Below are positions 35,748 through 44,975 of a stretch of 64,000 bases of DNA, one piece after another (positions within the stretch are counted from its first letter, which is position 1; each line of letters opens with the position of its first letter). Under the pieces are notes generated by a model that searched no databases, was not told where the DNA came from, and saw only the letters and a list, made by a program, of their open reading frames with translations. The position numbers were made by a program, and so were the translations under genes. This DNA comes from Rhodococcus sp. 1163. GTDB lineage: Bacteria > Actinomycetota > Actinomycetes > Mycobacteriales > Mycobacteriaceae. The stretch covers positions 62,001-126,000 of the forward strand of contig NZ_MKKX01000006.1 of NCBI RefSeq assembly GCF_002091985.1. The letters are read 5' to 3'.

Positions 35748-37285
35748 AGTCCGGCTACCTTCTTCGACTGAGTGAAGAGTACGTAGGTCATGGGCAGCGA
35801 CAGCACGATCATCATGAATGCGTACGGCGCCGCCCCGGCGTAGTCGATCTCGCTGCTCAGTGACCAGAACTGCGTGGCCAGGGTACGAGTACCGGTCGGT
35901 GCCAGCAGCAGAGTCGCGGTCAATTCGTTGACGATTCCCAAGAACACCAACGCCCCACCGGCCGCCGTGGCTGGGGCAGCGAGCGGCAACGTCACTCGGA
36001 TGAAGGCCGACAGCGGTGAGATACCGAGCGACTGTGCGGACTCCTCCAGACCGATGGGCGCCTGCGCAAGTCCGGCTCTCAGGTTCACCAGCGCGCGGGG
36101 CAGAAAGAGCAGTGCGTACGCCGCGATAACGACGGTGACTGTTTGATAGAGCGGCTGCAGGTAGCGGATGGACACGGTGATGAATGCCAGTGCCACCACG
36201 ATTCCTGGTAGCGAACTCGAGATGTACGTGCAGGCTTCGAGGATGCGACTGAGTCGCCCGCGGCGGCGGATCGAAATCCAGGCGATCGGGAAGGCGAGAA
36301 CGCAGGTTACTACCGCGCCGGCAACACCGAAGCCGACAGTCTGGACCACCGCGGAGCCGAGGAAATCGAGCTCCCACACCGCGGCTCCGCCGATGACGAG
36401 CCAGCGCAGGACGCTGACGACCGGGACACCGACGGACAGGACGATCAGCGCAGCGAGGAACAACAGCGCGACCATCGAGTTCTTCCAACCGAGTTCGGCG
36501 TGGACGGCCCGACGCGCAGCACCAGCGCCGATTCGGGCGTACCGCGCGTTGCCCCGGACGACCGATTCGATCACCAGCAGCGTGAGACAGAGCAATACCA
36601 GGACACTGGCGAGCATCGTCGCTGCCGACCCGTTGAACGTCGACTGGTACTGATCGAAGATCGCGGTGGTGAACGTGTCGAACCGGATGAAGACGAACGC
36701 GCCGTACTCGGCGAGCAGGTGCAGGGAAACCAGCAGAGCCCCGCCGGCTATGGCCAGCCGCAACTGTGGCACCACGACCTGGAAGAACACGGCCCACGGA
36801 CCGGCTCCGAGAGCGCGCGCCGACTCCTCTACCGCTGGGTCCAGCCGACGTAGCGTCGCAGACACAGGTATGTAGACCAGCGGAAAATAAGACATCGTCG
36901 CGATGAGAACGCCGCCATGCAAGCCACCGAGGGAGGGGACGGTACTCACCCACGAATAACTGTTCACGAACGCCGGTACGGCAAGTGGCGCCGCCAGCAG
37001 CACTGCCCAGACCTTGGCTCCGAACACTCGGGTGCGTTCGACGAGCCAGGCAGCCATGACGCCGATGACGATGCAGATCGGCACTGTGATGACGACGAGC
37101 AAGACCGTGTTGGTGAGTAGCTCCCCAACCCTGGGTCGGAACAACAACGACGACGCAGTATCGAAGCCCGTGTCGATACTTTCTACGATCACGTACCCGA
37201 GCGGGATGATCGATGCGGCCGCCACGACGAGCGCGGCGACGGCCAAGGGCAGCGAGATACGACGTCGGGATCTACCGCGACGCAA
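35744..37285 (-). CDS. fbpB: Iron ABC transporter permease, duplicated (FbpB-like)
   Basis: 513 residues with about twelve membrane helices in two homologous halves, each ending in an EAA-type loop: 'ESARALGAGPWAVFFQVVVP' and 'ESAQSLGISPLSAFIRVTLP'. This fused double permease is typical for ferric-iron transporters of the FbpABC/SfuABC class. It lies 44 bp after the binding-protein gene and overlaps the ATPase gene. Confidence 0.93.
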   Translation of the reverse strand: MRRGRSRRRISLPLAVAALVVAAASIIPLGYVIVESIDTGFDTASSLLFRPRVGELLTNTVLLVVITVPICIVIGVMAAWLVERTRVFGAKVWAVLLAAPLAVPAFVNSYSWVSTVPSLGGLHGGVLIATMSYFPLVYIPVSATLRRLDPAVEESARALGAGPWAVFFQVVVPQLRLAIAGGALLVSLHLLAEYGAFVFIRFDTFTTAIFDQYQSTFNGSAATMLASVLVLLCLTLLVIESVVRGNARYARIGAGAARRAVHAELGWKNSMVALLFLAALIVLSVGVPVVSVLRWLVIGGAAVWELDFLGSAVVQTVGFGVAGAVVTCVLAFPIAWISIRRRGRLSRILEACTYISSSLPGIVVALAFITVSIRYLQPLYQTVTVVIAAYALLFLPRALVNLRAGLAQAPIGLEESAQSLGISPLSAFIRVTLPLAAPATAAGGALVFLGIVNELTATLLLAPTGTRTLATQFWSLSSEIDYAGAAPYAFMMIVLSLPMTYVLFTQSKKVAGL

Positions 37286-37329
37286 CGTATTCGACTCCCT
37301 CGGCCGTCGCCGGCCGATCAGTTCGAGAT

Positions 37330-38370
37330 TCAGAGCAGGCCGGCTTCGGTCATCAGTTCGGAAACCTGCGGGCTGTTGAGCTTCGCCGGGTCCACCTGCG
37401 GCGCTTGTAGATCAGCCAGCGGAACGAGCTCCGGGTTTGCCGCGACGTCGCTGCCCACCGTGTACTCGAACGACGTCCCGGTCTGTAAGACGTCCTGACC
37501 TTGGCGACCAGTGATGAACTTCAGGAACTGTTGTGCCGCATCCTGTTTCGAACTGGATCCCAGAACGCCCCCGCCGGAGACGCTGACAAATGCGCCCGGG
37601 TCCTCGTTCTTGAAGTAGTGGAGTGCGACGTTGTTGCTGTTCTCGCCGGTCTTGGCCTGATCCCCGAACCAGTAGTAGTGGTAGATGACCCCGCCCGGGA
37701 TTTCACCGGCATTGACGGCCTTCATCACCGTGCTGTTGCCCTTGTAGGTGCGGACATTGTCCTTCATCCCCGCCAGCCATTGCCGAGTGGCGTCTTCACC
37801 TTTCAGCTCCAGCAGCGCGCTGACGATTGCTTGGAAATCGGCGCCCGATGGTGAGGCGGCCCAGCGGTCCTTCCATGCGGGATCCTGCAGATCGAGCAGA
37901 GACTTCGGCAGCTGATCCTGCTTCAACATGTCCTTGTTGTATGCGAAGACGGTGGAACGGGCTGCGATGCCGGTCCACTTGTTGCTCGACGGACGGTATT
38001 GGCTCGGCACCTGGTCGAGGGCGTCCTGGTTCACGTCGGCGAACAGCCCGGCGTTCTCCACCAGCGTCATAGCGGGGGAGTTCTCGGTGAGGAACACATC
38101 TGCGGGTGACCGATCGCCCTCGGCTACGAGTTGGTTGCCGAGTTCGGAATCGCTGCCGTTACGCAGTTCCACCTCGATGCCGGACTCCGCAGTGAAGGCG
38201 TCGGCCCACTCCTGCGTCAGCGACTCGTGCTGCGCGTTGTACACGGTGATCTTCTTGGCCGCGCCAGAGTCGGTCTCGTTGTCCGATCCGGAATTCGAGC
38301 ACCCCGACATGGTCAACACAGCGGCAGCAGCAAGTGCAACCGCAGACGTCAGTCCGTTTCGTCTTTTCAT
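37330..38370 (-). CDS. fbpA: Iron ABC transporter substrate-binding lipoprotein (FbpA-like)
   Basis: 346 residues. Signal peptide with lipobox 'LTMSGC' near residue 24. The mature part begins 'KKITVYNAQHESLTQEWADAF' and includes 'RSPADVFLTENSPA', 'GIAARSTVFAYNKDML' and a Tyr cluster in 'GVIYHYYWFGDQA', consistent with the Tyr-based Fe3+ site of FutA/FbpA proteins. First gene of the importer operon; a probable iron box lies 61-79 bp upstream. Metal specificity is inferred from family and box. Confidence 0.92.
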   Translation of the reverse strand: MKRRNGLTSAVALAAAAVLTMSGCSNSGSDNETDSGAAKKITVYNAQHESLTQEWADAFTAESGIEVELRNGSDSELGNQLVAEGDRSPADVFLTENSPAMTLVENAGLFADVNQDALDQVPSQYRPSSNKWTGIAARSTVFAYNKDMLKQDQLPKSLLDLQDPAWKDRWAASPSGADFQAIVSALLELKGEDATRQWLAGMKDNVRTYKGNSTVMKAVNAGEIPGGVIYHYYWFGDQAKTGENSNNVALHYFKNEDPGAFVSVSGGGVLGSSSKQDAAQQFLKFITGRQGQDVLQTGTSFEYTVGSDVAANPELVPLADLQAPQVDPAKLNSPQVSELMTEAGLL

Positions 38371-38686
38371 CGAATGTCCTTTGTCGGCGCAGCGGGACCT
38401 TTCCAGCCGTCTACAAAAATGATGCCATACCCAGGATTGGCAAACCTAACGACCAGGGGTGATGGGCGCTGGATTCGCGATGTGGTGCGTGTCATCCGGG
38501 CGAGGTGACGCGGAGTAGCCCACGTCCCCTGGTCAGAGCCGGCTGATGGCACATCGAGCGCAAAGTCAGCACTCGTGCCCAGGCTGTAACCGTGCACCCT
38601 GCTCAATTGGGAAACCAACTATTGCGCTAGCTGATGATTGCGAGTTGTGTCGTAGGTAACAGTGCAGTTGAATTGGAGGCGAGGTC
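38371..38686. other. Divergent intergenic region, fbpA / bkdA
   Basis: 316 bp. The left part carries the iron box for the importer; the right part must contain the bkd promoter and a GGAGGCGAGG ribosome-binding site just before bkdA. ATTGCG occurs twice in 20 bp near 38622-38642, but no Lrp/BkdR operator can be assigned. Confidence 0.5.
38431..38449. promoter_or_regulatory. Probable IdeR/DtxR iron box
   Basis: On the reverse strand the 19 bases begin TTAGGTTTGCCAATCCT, agreeing with the actinobacterial iron-box consensus TTAGGTTAGGCTAACCTAA at 13 of 19 positions, with one half-site (TTAGGTT) perfect. It lies 61-79 bp upstream of the iron importer operon, where Fe2+-loaded IdeR/DtxR would repress. 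Confidence 0.65.
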
Positions 38687-39781
38687 ATGTTCGCGAACAG
38701 CAGTGCCGACACGCTCATCCAGATTGTCACACCGGAGGGCAAGCGGACACCCCAGTCGGAGTACAGCGACGCGATCGCGGACGTCACGATCGACACCGTG
38801 CGTGAGCTGTACGAGGATCTCGTCGTGGTTCGCCGCATCGACGCCGAGGCGACAGCGTTGCAGCGTCAGGGTGAGCTCGGACTGTGGGCGCCGCTACTCG
38901 GTCAGGAAGCCGCGCAGGTGGGTTCGGCTCGCGCTCTGCACTCCGAGGACTTCGTGTTCGCCAGCTACCGTGAACACGGCGTCGCATACTGCCGGGGCGT
39001 CGACCCGACGGAGATGCTCCGATTCTGGCGTGGTTCGACACAGTCGGGCTGGAATCCTTACGACTACAACATGACAACGCCGGCCATCATCGTCGGATCT
39101 CAGGGGCTGCATGCCGCTGGCTACGGGCTGGGGATGAAGTTCGACGGAGCGGAAGGCGCTGTCATCACCTACTTCGGCGACGGCGCCACCAGCCAGGGTG
39201 ACATCTCCGAGGCGCTGGGATTCGCTGCCAGTTTCAGTGCACCGGTGGTGTTCTTCTGCCAGAACAATCAGTGGGCGATCTCGGCGCCGGTATCGGTTCA
39301 AACCCACATCACCATTGCCGAGCGAGGGCGCGGATTCGGGGTCCCGTCCCTGCGCGTGGACGGCAACGACGTCCTGGCAGTTCTGGCAGCTACCCGTATC
39401 GCGTTGGCCAGGGCACGTGAAGGAAGCGGCCCGACGCTGATCGAGGCTCTCACGTATCGCATGGGTCCGCACACCACATCCGACGACCCGACGCGGTATC
39501 GGTCCGCCGCAGTCGACGACGAGTGGAAGCGTAAGGATCCGATCGAACGGATCCGGTTGCTGCTCGAGCGCGCAGGTGGCCTGGACGAGGAATTTCAGTC
39601 CCGAGTACGGGACCGCGCGGACACGACGGCCGATCAGCTGCGAGCGGGATGTCTCGGCACGATCGAACCGTCGGCGATGTCGCTGTTCGACCACGTCTAC
39701 GCCGAACCGCATTCCCTGATAAGCGAAGAGCGGGAACACTATTCCGCCTATCTCGCCGGATTCGAAGGAGCACGGTCATGA
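38687..39781 (+). CDS. bkdA: Branched-chain 2-oxoacid dehydrogenase E1 alpha
   Basis: 364 residues; GGAGGCGAGG precedes the ATG. The thiamine-diphosphate motif 'YFGDGATSQGDISEAL' ends in 'FFCQNNQWAIS', and 'TYRMGPHTTSDDPTRYR' is the conserved phosphorylation-loop region. First gene of an E1alpha-E1beta-E2 operon; its TGA overlaps the next ATG. The complex decarboxylates 2-oxoacids from Val, Leu and Ile to acyl-CoA, feeding branched fatty acid synthesis or catabolism. Pyruvate as substrate cannot be excluded from E1 alone. Confidence 0.92.
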   Translation: MFANSSADTLIQIVTPEGKRTPQSEYSDAIADVTIDTVRELYEDLVVVRRIDAEATALQRQGELGLWAPLLGQEAAQVGSARALHSEDFVFASYREHGVAYCRGVDPTEMLRFWRGSTQSGWNPYDYNMTTPAIIVGSQGLHAAGYGLGMKFDGAEGAVITYFGDGATSQGDISEALGFAASFSAPVVFFCQNNQWAISAPVSVQTHITIAERGRGFGVPSLRVDGNDVLAVLAATRIALARAREGSGPTLIEALTYRMGPHTTSDDPTRYRSAAVDDEWKRKDPIERIRLLLERAGGLDEEFQSRVRDRADTTADQLRAGCLGTIEPSAMSLFDHVYAEPHSLISEEREHYSAYLAGFEGARS

Positions 39782-40812
39782 CTGCAACACTCGCCGCGCC
39801 CAGGACGCTCCCGATCGCGCCGAAGACGCTTCCGCTCGGAAAGGCGTTGAACGCCGGCCTGCGCCGAGCCATGGACGAAGATCCGAAGGTGATCCTCCTC
39901 GGTGAGGATATCGGCAAACTAGGTGGGGTCTTCAGGATCACCGAGGGGCTGCAGAAGGACTTCGGGCCGAACCGGGTGATCGACACGCCGCTTGCCGAGT
40001 CCGGAATCATCGGAATGGCAGTAGGTTTGGCCATTCGCGGTTATCGCCCGGTCTGCGAGATCCAGTTCGATGGCTTCATCTATCCAGCGTTCGACCAGAT
40101 TGTTTCGCAGGTGGCCAAGCTGCACTATCGAACCAGCGGCAACGTCAAGATGCCTATCACCATCCGCGTCCCCTACGGAGGTGGTATCGGCGCCGTCGAG
40201 CATCACTCGGAGTCCCCCGAGGGCTACTTCGCCCAGACCGCGGGCCTCCGCGTTGTCAGCTGCAGCAACGCGGCCGACGCCAATACGATGATTCGGCAGG
40301 CCATCGCGTCGGACGATCCGGTGTTGTTCTTCGAACCCAAACGGCGCTATTGGCAGAAGAGCGAGGTCGACGTCACGGCTTCACTCGACGATGCCTATCC
40401 GCTGCACAAGGCGCGCGTCGTGCGCGCAGGCACCGACGCGACGATCGTCACGTACGGACCTCTGGTGACCACCGCGCTTCAGGCAGCGGATATTGCTGCA
40501 GAGGAGGGACATTCGATCGAAATCATCGACTTGCGCTCTCTCTCGCCGCTCGACATGGACACGATCAGCGCCTCGGTACGTAAAACCGGCCGACTCGTCG
40601 TGTCGCACGAGGCCGCTACCTTCCTCGGTATCGGTGCGGAAGTTGCTGCGCGCGTGCAGGAACAGTGTTTCTACAGCCTCGAATCTCCGGTACTGCGAGT
40701 CTGTGGATTCAGCACTCCGTACCCGCCGGCGAAGCTGGAGGAGCACTTCCTTCCCGATGCCGACCGGATTCTCGACGCCGTGGACCGCGCACTTGCTTTC
40801 GGGCAGACCTGA
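39778..40812 (+). CDS. bkdB: Branched-chain 2-oxoacid dehydrogenase E1 beta
   Basis: 344 residues from the ATG at 39778. 'VILLGEDIGKLGGVFRITEGL', 'IDTPLAESGIIGMAVGLAIRG', 'EIQFDGFIYPAFDQIV' and 'GGIGAVEHHSESPEGYF' are E1beta hallmarks, with 'LRSLSPLDMDTI' near the C-terminus. Pairs with E1 alpha as a heterotetramer. It is coupled to bkdA by ATGA and followed one base later by the E2 gene. Confidence 0.94.
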   Translation: MTATLAAPRTLPIAPKTLPLGKALNAGLRRAMDEDPKVILLGEDIGKLGGVFRITEGLQKDFGPNRVIDTPLAESGIIGMAVGLAIRGYRPVCEIQFDGFIYPAFDQIVSQVAKLHYRTSGNVKMPITIRVPYGGGIGAVEHHSESPEGYFAQTAGLRVVSCSNAADANTMIRQAIASDDPVLFFEPKRRYWQKSEVDVTASLDDAYPLHKARVVRAGTDATIVTYGPLVTTALQAADIAAEEGHSIEIIDLRSLSPLDMDTISASVRKTGRLVVSHEAATFLGIGAEVAARVQEQCFYSLESPVLRVCGFSTPYPPAKLEEHFLPDADRILDAVDRALAFGQT

Positions 40813-40813
40813 C

Positions 40814-42055
40814 ATGGTGACTGTCAAGAGCTTCCTGCTTCCAGACCTCGGGGAGGGCCTCACCGAAGCCGAACTGATCAACTGGTCGGTCAAGGTCGGT
40901 GACACCATCGAACTCAACCAGGTCATCGCCGAGGTGGAGACCGTCAAGGCGTGTGTCGAACTGCCTTCTCCCTACGCGGGCGTCGTCACCGCTCTTCGTG
41001 CGGAGCCGGGAACTACCGTCGAGGTCGGCACCGCGCTGATCGATATCTCGCAAGTAGCGGAGGTCGATCCTGCGCCGGAAGAACCGGCTCAACAAGAAGA
41101 GCATATTCCCGTCCTGGTCGGATACGGGGTTGCCGGGGTGGCGCCGAGCAAACGAGCGAACCGCAGACAGCCCGCGCCTCCGGTGGCCGATTCGGCTGCC
41201 GCCAAACCGTTGGCGTCACCGCCGGTCCGGCACGTCGCGCAGCAGGAAGGCGTCGATCTGGCCGAGGTGCCCGCCACCGGAGCGCATGGCGACGTCACTC
41301 GTGCAGATATCGCTGCCTATCTCGACCGGGCTCCAGAGGAGGTCGATGCTGGGAGGGATGAGACTCGCACTCCGATCGCAGGCGTCCGAAAGCACACGGC
41401 CGCAGCGATGGTCGCCAGTGCCTTCACGGCTCCACACGTCACCGAGTTCATCACCGTCGACGTCACACCGACCATCGAACTACTGGACTCACTGCGGACC
41501 ACGGATCATTTCCGCGAGGTGCGCTTGACGCCGTTGGCGATGGTTGCCAAAGCCTTGTTGGTCGCGCTGCGGGGCAATCCGGGCTTGAACTCCGAGTGGG
41601 ACGAGGACCGGCAGGAAGTCGTCACCAAGCACTACGTCAATCTTGGTATCGCCGCTGCCACGCCGCGGGGTCTGATGGTGCCCAACATCAAGAACGCGCA
41701 TCTGCTCGGCCTGAAAGATCTTGCGTGTGCACTGGCCACGTTGACCGGGACGGCAAAAGAAGGCAAGACCGGGCCCGGCGATATCGCCGAAGGAACGATC
41801 ACGATCACCAATATCGGTGTCTTCGGGGTGGATTCGGGAACACCGATTCTGAATCCCGGCGAGGCGGCGATCTTGTGCTTCGGCGCAATTCGGCGTCAAC
41901 CGTGGGAGTTCGAGGGGGAGATCGCGTTACGATCGGTGACCACCTTGAGCTTGTCGTTCGATCACCGTCTCGTCGACGGCGAACAAGGTTCGAGATTTCT
42001 TGCCGACATTGCATCGATGCTGTCCGACCCCAGGAACTTGATCGCGTTGAGTTGA
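40814..42055 (+). CDS. bkdC: Dihydrolipoyl acyltransferase (E2)
   Basis: 413 residues. One lipoyl domain (residues 1-80) with the modified Lys45 in 'AEVETVKACVELPSPYAG', a Pro/Ala linker, a peripheral subunit-binding domain ('SPPVRHVAQQEGVDLAEVPATG') and the catalytic domain ending 'LSLSFDHRLVDGEQGSRFL' with His and Asp. The ETVKA...ELPSP lipoyl form is that of branched-chain rather than pyruvate complexes. No E3 gene follows, so it must use a lipoamide dehydrogenase encoded elsewhere. Confidence 0.94.
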   Translation: MVTVKSFLLPDLGEGLTEAELINWSVKVGDTIELNQVIAEVETVKACVELPSPYAGVVTALRAEPGTTVEVGTALIDISQVAEVDPAPEEPAQQEEHIPVLVGYGVAGVAPSKRANRRQPAPPVADSAAAKPLASPPVRHVAQQEGVDLAEVPATGAHGDVTRADIAAYLDRAPEEVDAGRDETRTPIAGVRKHTAAAMVASAFTAPHVTEFITVDVTPTIELLDSLRTTDHFREVRLTPLAMVAKALLVALRGNPGLNSEWDEDRQEVVTKHYVNLGIAAATPRGLMVPNIKNAHLLGLKDLACALATLTGTAKEGKTGPGDIAEGTITITNIGVFGVDSGTPILNPGEAAILCFGAIRRQPWEFEGEIALRSVTTLSLSFDHRLVDGEQGSRFLADIASMLSDPRNLIALS

Positions 42056-42077
42056 GCACACGGACCAGCGCGCGACG

Positions 42078-42774
42078 TCAGCGGTTCATGTCGATCGGGA
42101 GTCCGCGTGCGCGGTTCTGGCCGAGAACATAGCGGAGCGAGTATCTACCGCGCTCCGTGTCGTACGGCTTGTGCTGCGCGAAGAGCAGCACGTGCCATGT
42201 CCAGTGAATTCGAAGTGCGCGCTCGATCTCGTGAATGTCTGGGTGCACGCTGACCGAGTCGCGCACCTGTAGCCACGTCGAGCGCCGGATTGCCATATTT
42301 GCGCCATGAATGTTCTGAATCTTGCGTTCACCACCGAATACGCCACGAGAAATCTGCTTTTCGACGAACCAACCTTTCAGTGAGCGGAAAGGGGAGTCGT
42401 ACGAATTGTTGAGGCCTGTCACGGCGCCGATCTGCGCGGTGTCCACGGTCGAAGTAGTCGATGACGGTGCGAGCCCAACCTGGGCATACGCGGGAATCGG
42501 CATCGACACGGCCGAGAATGTCGTGTGATGCGGCGTCGAACCCGGCATTCCTGGCAAATGCGACACCACGCTTAAATTCATCGGGCAAGACGACCTTCGC
42601 TGAATCGCGCACAAAGGACTTGACGATCGAGACTGACGAATCGGTGGAATTGTTGTTCACGACAAGAATTTCAGCCACATCTTCGCCCTGCTCGAGTAGC
42701 GCTTCGAGGCAGGCGGTTATGTAGTTTTCCTCGTTGTACTCAGGGACTATGACAGACAATTGGTTGGCGTGCAC
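42078..42774 (-). pseudogene. Family 2 glycosyltransferase, frameshifted
   Basis: The 5' part (42774 to about 42455) encodes 'LSVIVPEYNEENYITACLEA', 'ILVVNNNSTDSS' and the DxD-like 'GRVDADSRVCPGWARTVIDYFD'. From about 42450 the continuation is in another frame: 'TVDTAQIGAVTGLNNSYDSP' through 'GANMAIRRSTWLQVRDSVSVHPDIHEIE' (read in parts). One missing base near 42445-42455 explains it. Restored, the protein would have about 232 residues with a normal GT-A order. Either a recent inactivation or a sequencing error; surrounding codons are otherwise well preserved. Confidence 0.85.
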
Positions 42775-42822
42775 GACCGCCGACGGTAGCGGAAATGCCC
42801 TATCTCAATGCGGAGTCGTCGC

Positions 42823-43638
42823 CTAGCCCCAGTGCGGCGGACGCTCCAGCGCGTCGGGAATCCTGGTTTCGGCATCGCCTTTGGCGGCGTTGATCTGAAA
42901 CTGTGTGAGGAACAAGCTCTTTCGAAGATCCGCGCCGGAGAGGTCGGTGTCGCGTAAGTCTGCGCCGATCATGTCGGCGAATCGCAGATCGGACCCCCGC
43001 ATGTCGGCGGCGATGAGGTAGGCGCCGCGGAAGTTGGCACCGGCCAAGTCGACACCCGTCAACCTCTTCCCGATGAGGTCCGCACCTCGATAGTTCTTCT
43101 TCTTGCCCTTCGCCTGCGCCCGAACCAGATCGCTGGCTGTCAGCAATACCTCGTTCACCCGAGCTCGGTGTCGATCGACGTCGAGTTGTGCGAGCTCCTC
43201 GGCCGACCCGTCGGCCAGTGCTTCGGTGGCGTCGAGCGTGCTCTGCAGTCGAGCACGAACGGGCTCTGCCGCTGGAATGCCGACTGCCTCGGTCAAGTAC
43301 CAGAGCAGTTCGTGCAGCGCACGCACGACTGGAAAGACCTCGAACATCCGACCTGCAAGAGCGGTGTCCTCGCGCCAACTTCGGCCGCCGAACGTGTGCT
43401 GTGAGACTTGTTGGCCGGCGCCGAAGCAGTCGTACACCGTGCACCCACGAAACCCCGAGCTGCGGAGCTTCGTGTGAATTCCGCAGCGAAAGTCCTCCTG
43501 CAGATTGCGGCAGGGCTCGCCTGCATCCTTGTTCACCGCGAAGTCGGAGGATCGGGCGAACGGCAGCGCGACACAGCAGAGGCCGAAGCAGCTCGAACAG
43601 TCGGCGAGCAGGTTGGGTCGTGGGGCGGGCGGAGTCAC
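42823..43638 (-). CDS. Pentapeptide-repeat protein with Cys-rich N-terminus
   Basis: 271 residues. The N-terminal part has paired cysteines ('CSSCFGLCCVALPF', 'EPCRNL', 'FRCGIH', 'GCTVYDCFG'), suggestive of a metal site. The C-terminal third is a right-handed pentapeptide solenoid: 'YRGADLIGKRLTGVDLAGAN', 'FRGAYLIAADMRGSDLRFAD' and onward. A central helical region links them. Similar proteins are common in actinomycetes without assigned function. Gyrase protection, known for some pentapeptide proteins, is not indicated because this solenoid is short. Confidence 0.85.
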   Translation of the reverse strand: MTPPAPRPNLLADCSSCFGLCCVALPFARSSDFAVNKDAGEPCRNLQEDFRCGIHTKLRSSGFRGCTVYDCFGAGQQVSQHTFGGRSWREDTALAGRMFEVFPVVRALHELLWYLTEAVGIPAAEPVRARLQSTLDATEALADGSAEELAQLDVDRHRARVNEVLLTASDLVRAQAKGKKKNYRGADLIGKRLTGVDLAGANFRGAYLIAADMRGSDLRFADMIGADLRDTDLSGADLRKSLFLTQFQINAAKGDAETRIPDALERPPHWG

Positions 43639-43769
43639 CCGTCAACTGTGGTCCGACCCAGATGCGCCGGTCAAATTACCTCGACCGACCTGGCGTAACA
43701 ATCAGAAATTGTGGCCGCACAAGTGCAAGACCTCTACCGGTCGCGCCATCGAGCAGTCAACGTGGAGGC

Positions 43770-44894
43770 ATGACCGCACCAGCCACCCTGACCTCATCGC
43801 GGACGCGGCTGTTCGAGAACCTCGACCGTCCGGGGCAGGTGCTCGAACACCTCGGCCCCAACTGGTTCGCATCGATCATGGGTACCGGGATCGTCGCCAA
43901 TGCAGCCGCGACGCTTCCGCTGCAGGTCACCGGCCTTCACTCATTCGCGCTGATCGTGTGGGCGATCGCGTCGACGGCGTTGATCGCACTGGTCGTCGCT
44001 TTCGCAGCGCACTGGATCCTGCACGGCGGCAATGCCCGTCGATACGCACGACACCCCGTTGCGTCGCTGTTCTACGGGGCCCCACCGATGGCGTTTCTGA
44101 CGGTCGGCGCCGGAACGCTCCTCGTCGGCAAAGACGTCTTGGGGCAGAGCGCGGCATTGTCGATCGACGTAGTCCTGTGGACTGCAGGCACGCTGATGGG
44201 GCTGGCGACCACCGTGTGGATTCCATGGCGGATGATCGCTACGCGCGCCCACGCTGCGCCACTGCCGGCCTGGCTGATGCCCGTCGTCCCACCCATGGTG
44301 TCTGCCTCGACAGGAGTATTCCTGTTGCAGCACATGGACGGTCGGCCGCGATTGGTTCTTCTTGTCGCCTGCTACGCGATGTTCGCGTTGAGCCTGACCG
44401 TCGGCATGTTCACCATGGCGCTGATCGGGCGACACCTGCTTCGCGGCGGCACTCCGCCGCTTGCGGCCATGCCCACCGTGTGGATCTGTCTGGGGTTGAT
44501 CGGCCAGTCCATCACCGCAGCGAACCTGCTCGGCGCCGTCTCGGCAAAGGTGTTTTCCGGTGACGATGCAGCGATCGCGTCGGGTCTGCATGTTTTCGGG
44601 ATCGTGTACGGAATTGTGATGGCAGTATTCGGCGCGCTCGTGTTCGCGACGGCCACGGCATTGACCGTCAGGGCGGCGTCGCAGGGACTGACGTTCTCGC
44701 TGACCTGGTGGAGCTTCACCTTCCCCGTCGGCACCTGCGTTACGGGTGCAGCAGCTCTCGGAACAGCAACGAACAGTACCGGGCTACATCTGCTTGCAGT
44801 CGCATTGTTCGTGCTCCTCGTCATCGCATGGGCGGTCGTGGCGACCAACACGGTGCGCGGATCGGTGTCCGGCCGAATTTTTCTCCCTGCGTGA
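43770..44894 (+). CDS. TDT-family (TehA/SLAC1-like) transporter
   Basis: 374 residues with ten membrane helices. 'LEHLGPNWFASIMGTGIVANAA' at the start, 'FYGAPPMAFLTVGAGTLL' and 'WWSFTFPVGTCVTGAAAL' near the end are family hallmarks of tellurite-resistance/dicarboxylate and SLAC1-type anion channels. GGAGG precedes the ATG very closely, so start use is slightly uncertain. Likely an anion carrier in the cytoplasmic membrane; sulfite or dicarboxylate efflux are known options but unproven here. Confidence 0.88.
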   Translation: MTAPATLTSSRTRLFENLDRPGQVLEHLGPNWFASIMGTGIVANAAATLPLQVTGLHSFALIVWAIASTALIALVVAFAAHWILHGGNARRYARHPVASLFYGAPPMAFLTVGAGTLLVGKDVLGQSAALSIDVVLWTAGTLMGLATTVWIPWRMIATRAHAAPLPAWLMPVVPPMVSASTGVFLLQHMDGRPRLVLLVACYAMFALSLTVGMFTMALIGRHLLRGGTPPLAAMPTVWICLGLIGQSITAANLLGAVSAKVFSGDDAAIASGLHVFGIVYGIVMAVFGALVFATATALTVRAASQGLTFSLTWWSFTFPVGTCVTGAAALGTATNSTGLHLLAVALFVLLVIAWAVVATNTVRGSVSGRIFLPA

Positions 44895-44975
44895 GAATGG
44901 GAGCTGCGTTAAAGTCGAATCGAAAGTCACACAGTCGTTAGGGCGCTGGACACGGTCGTCCCGGAAGGCTCCTCG

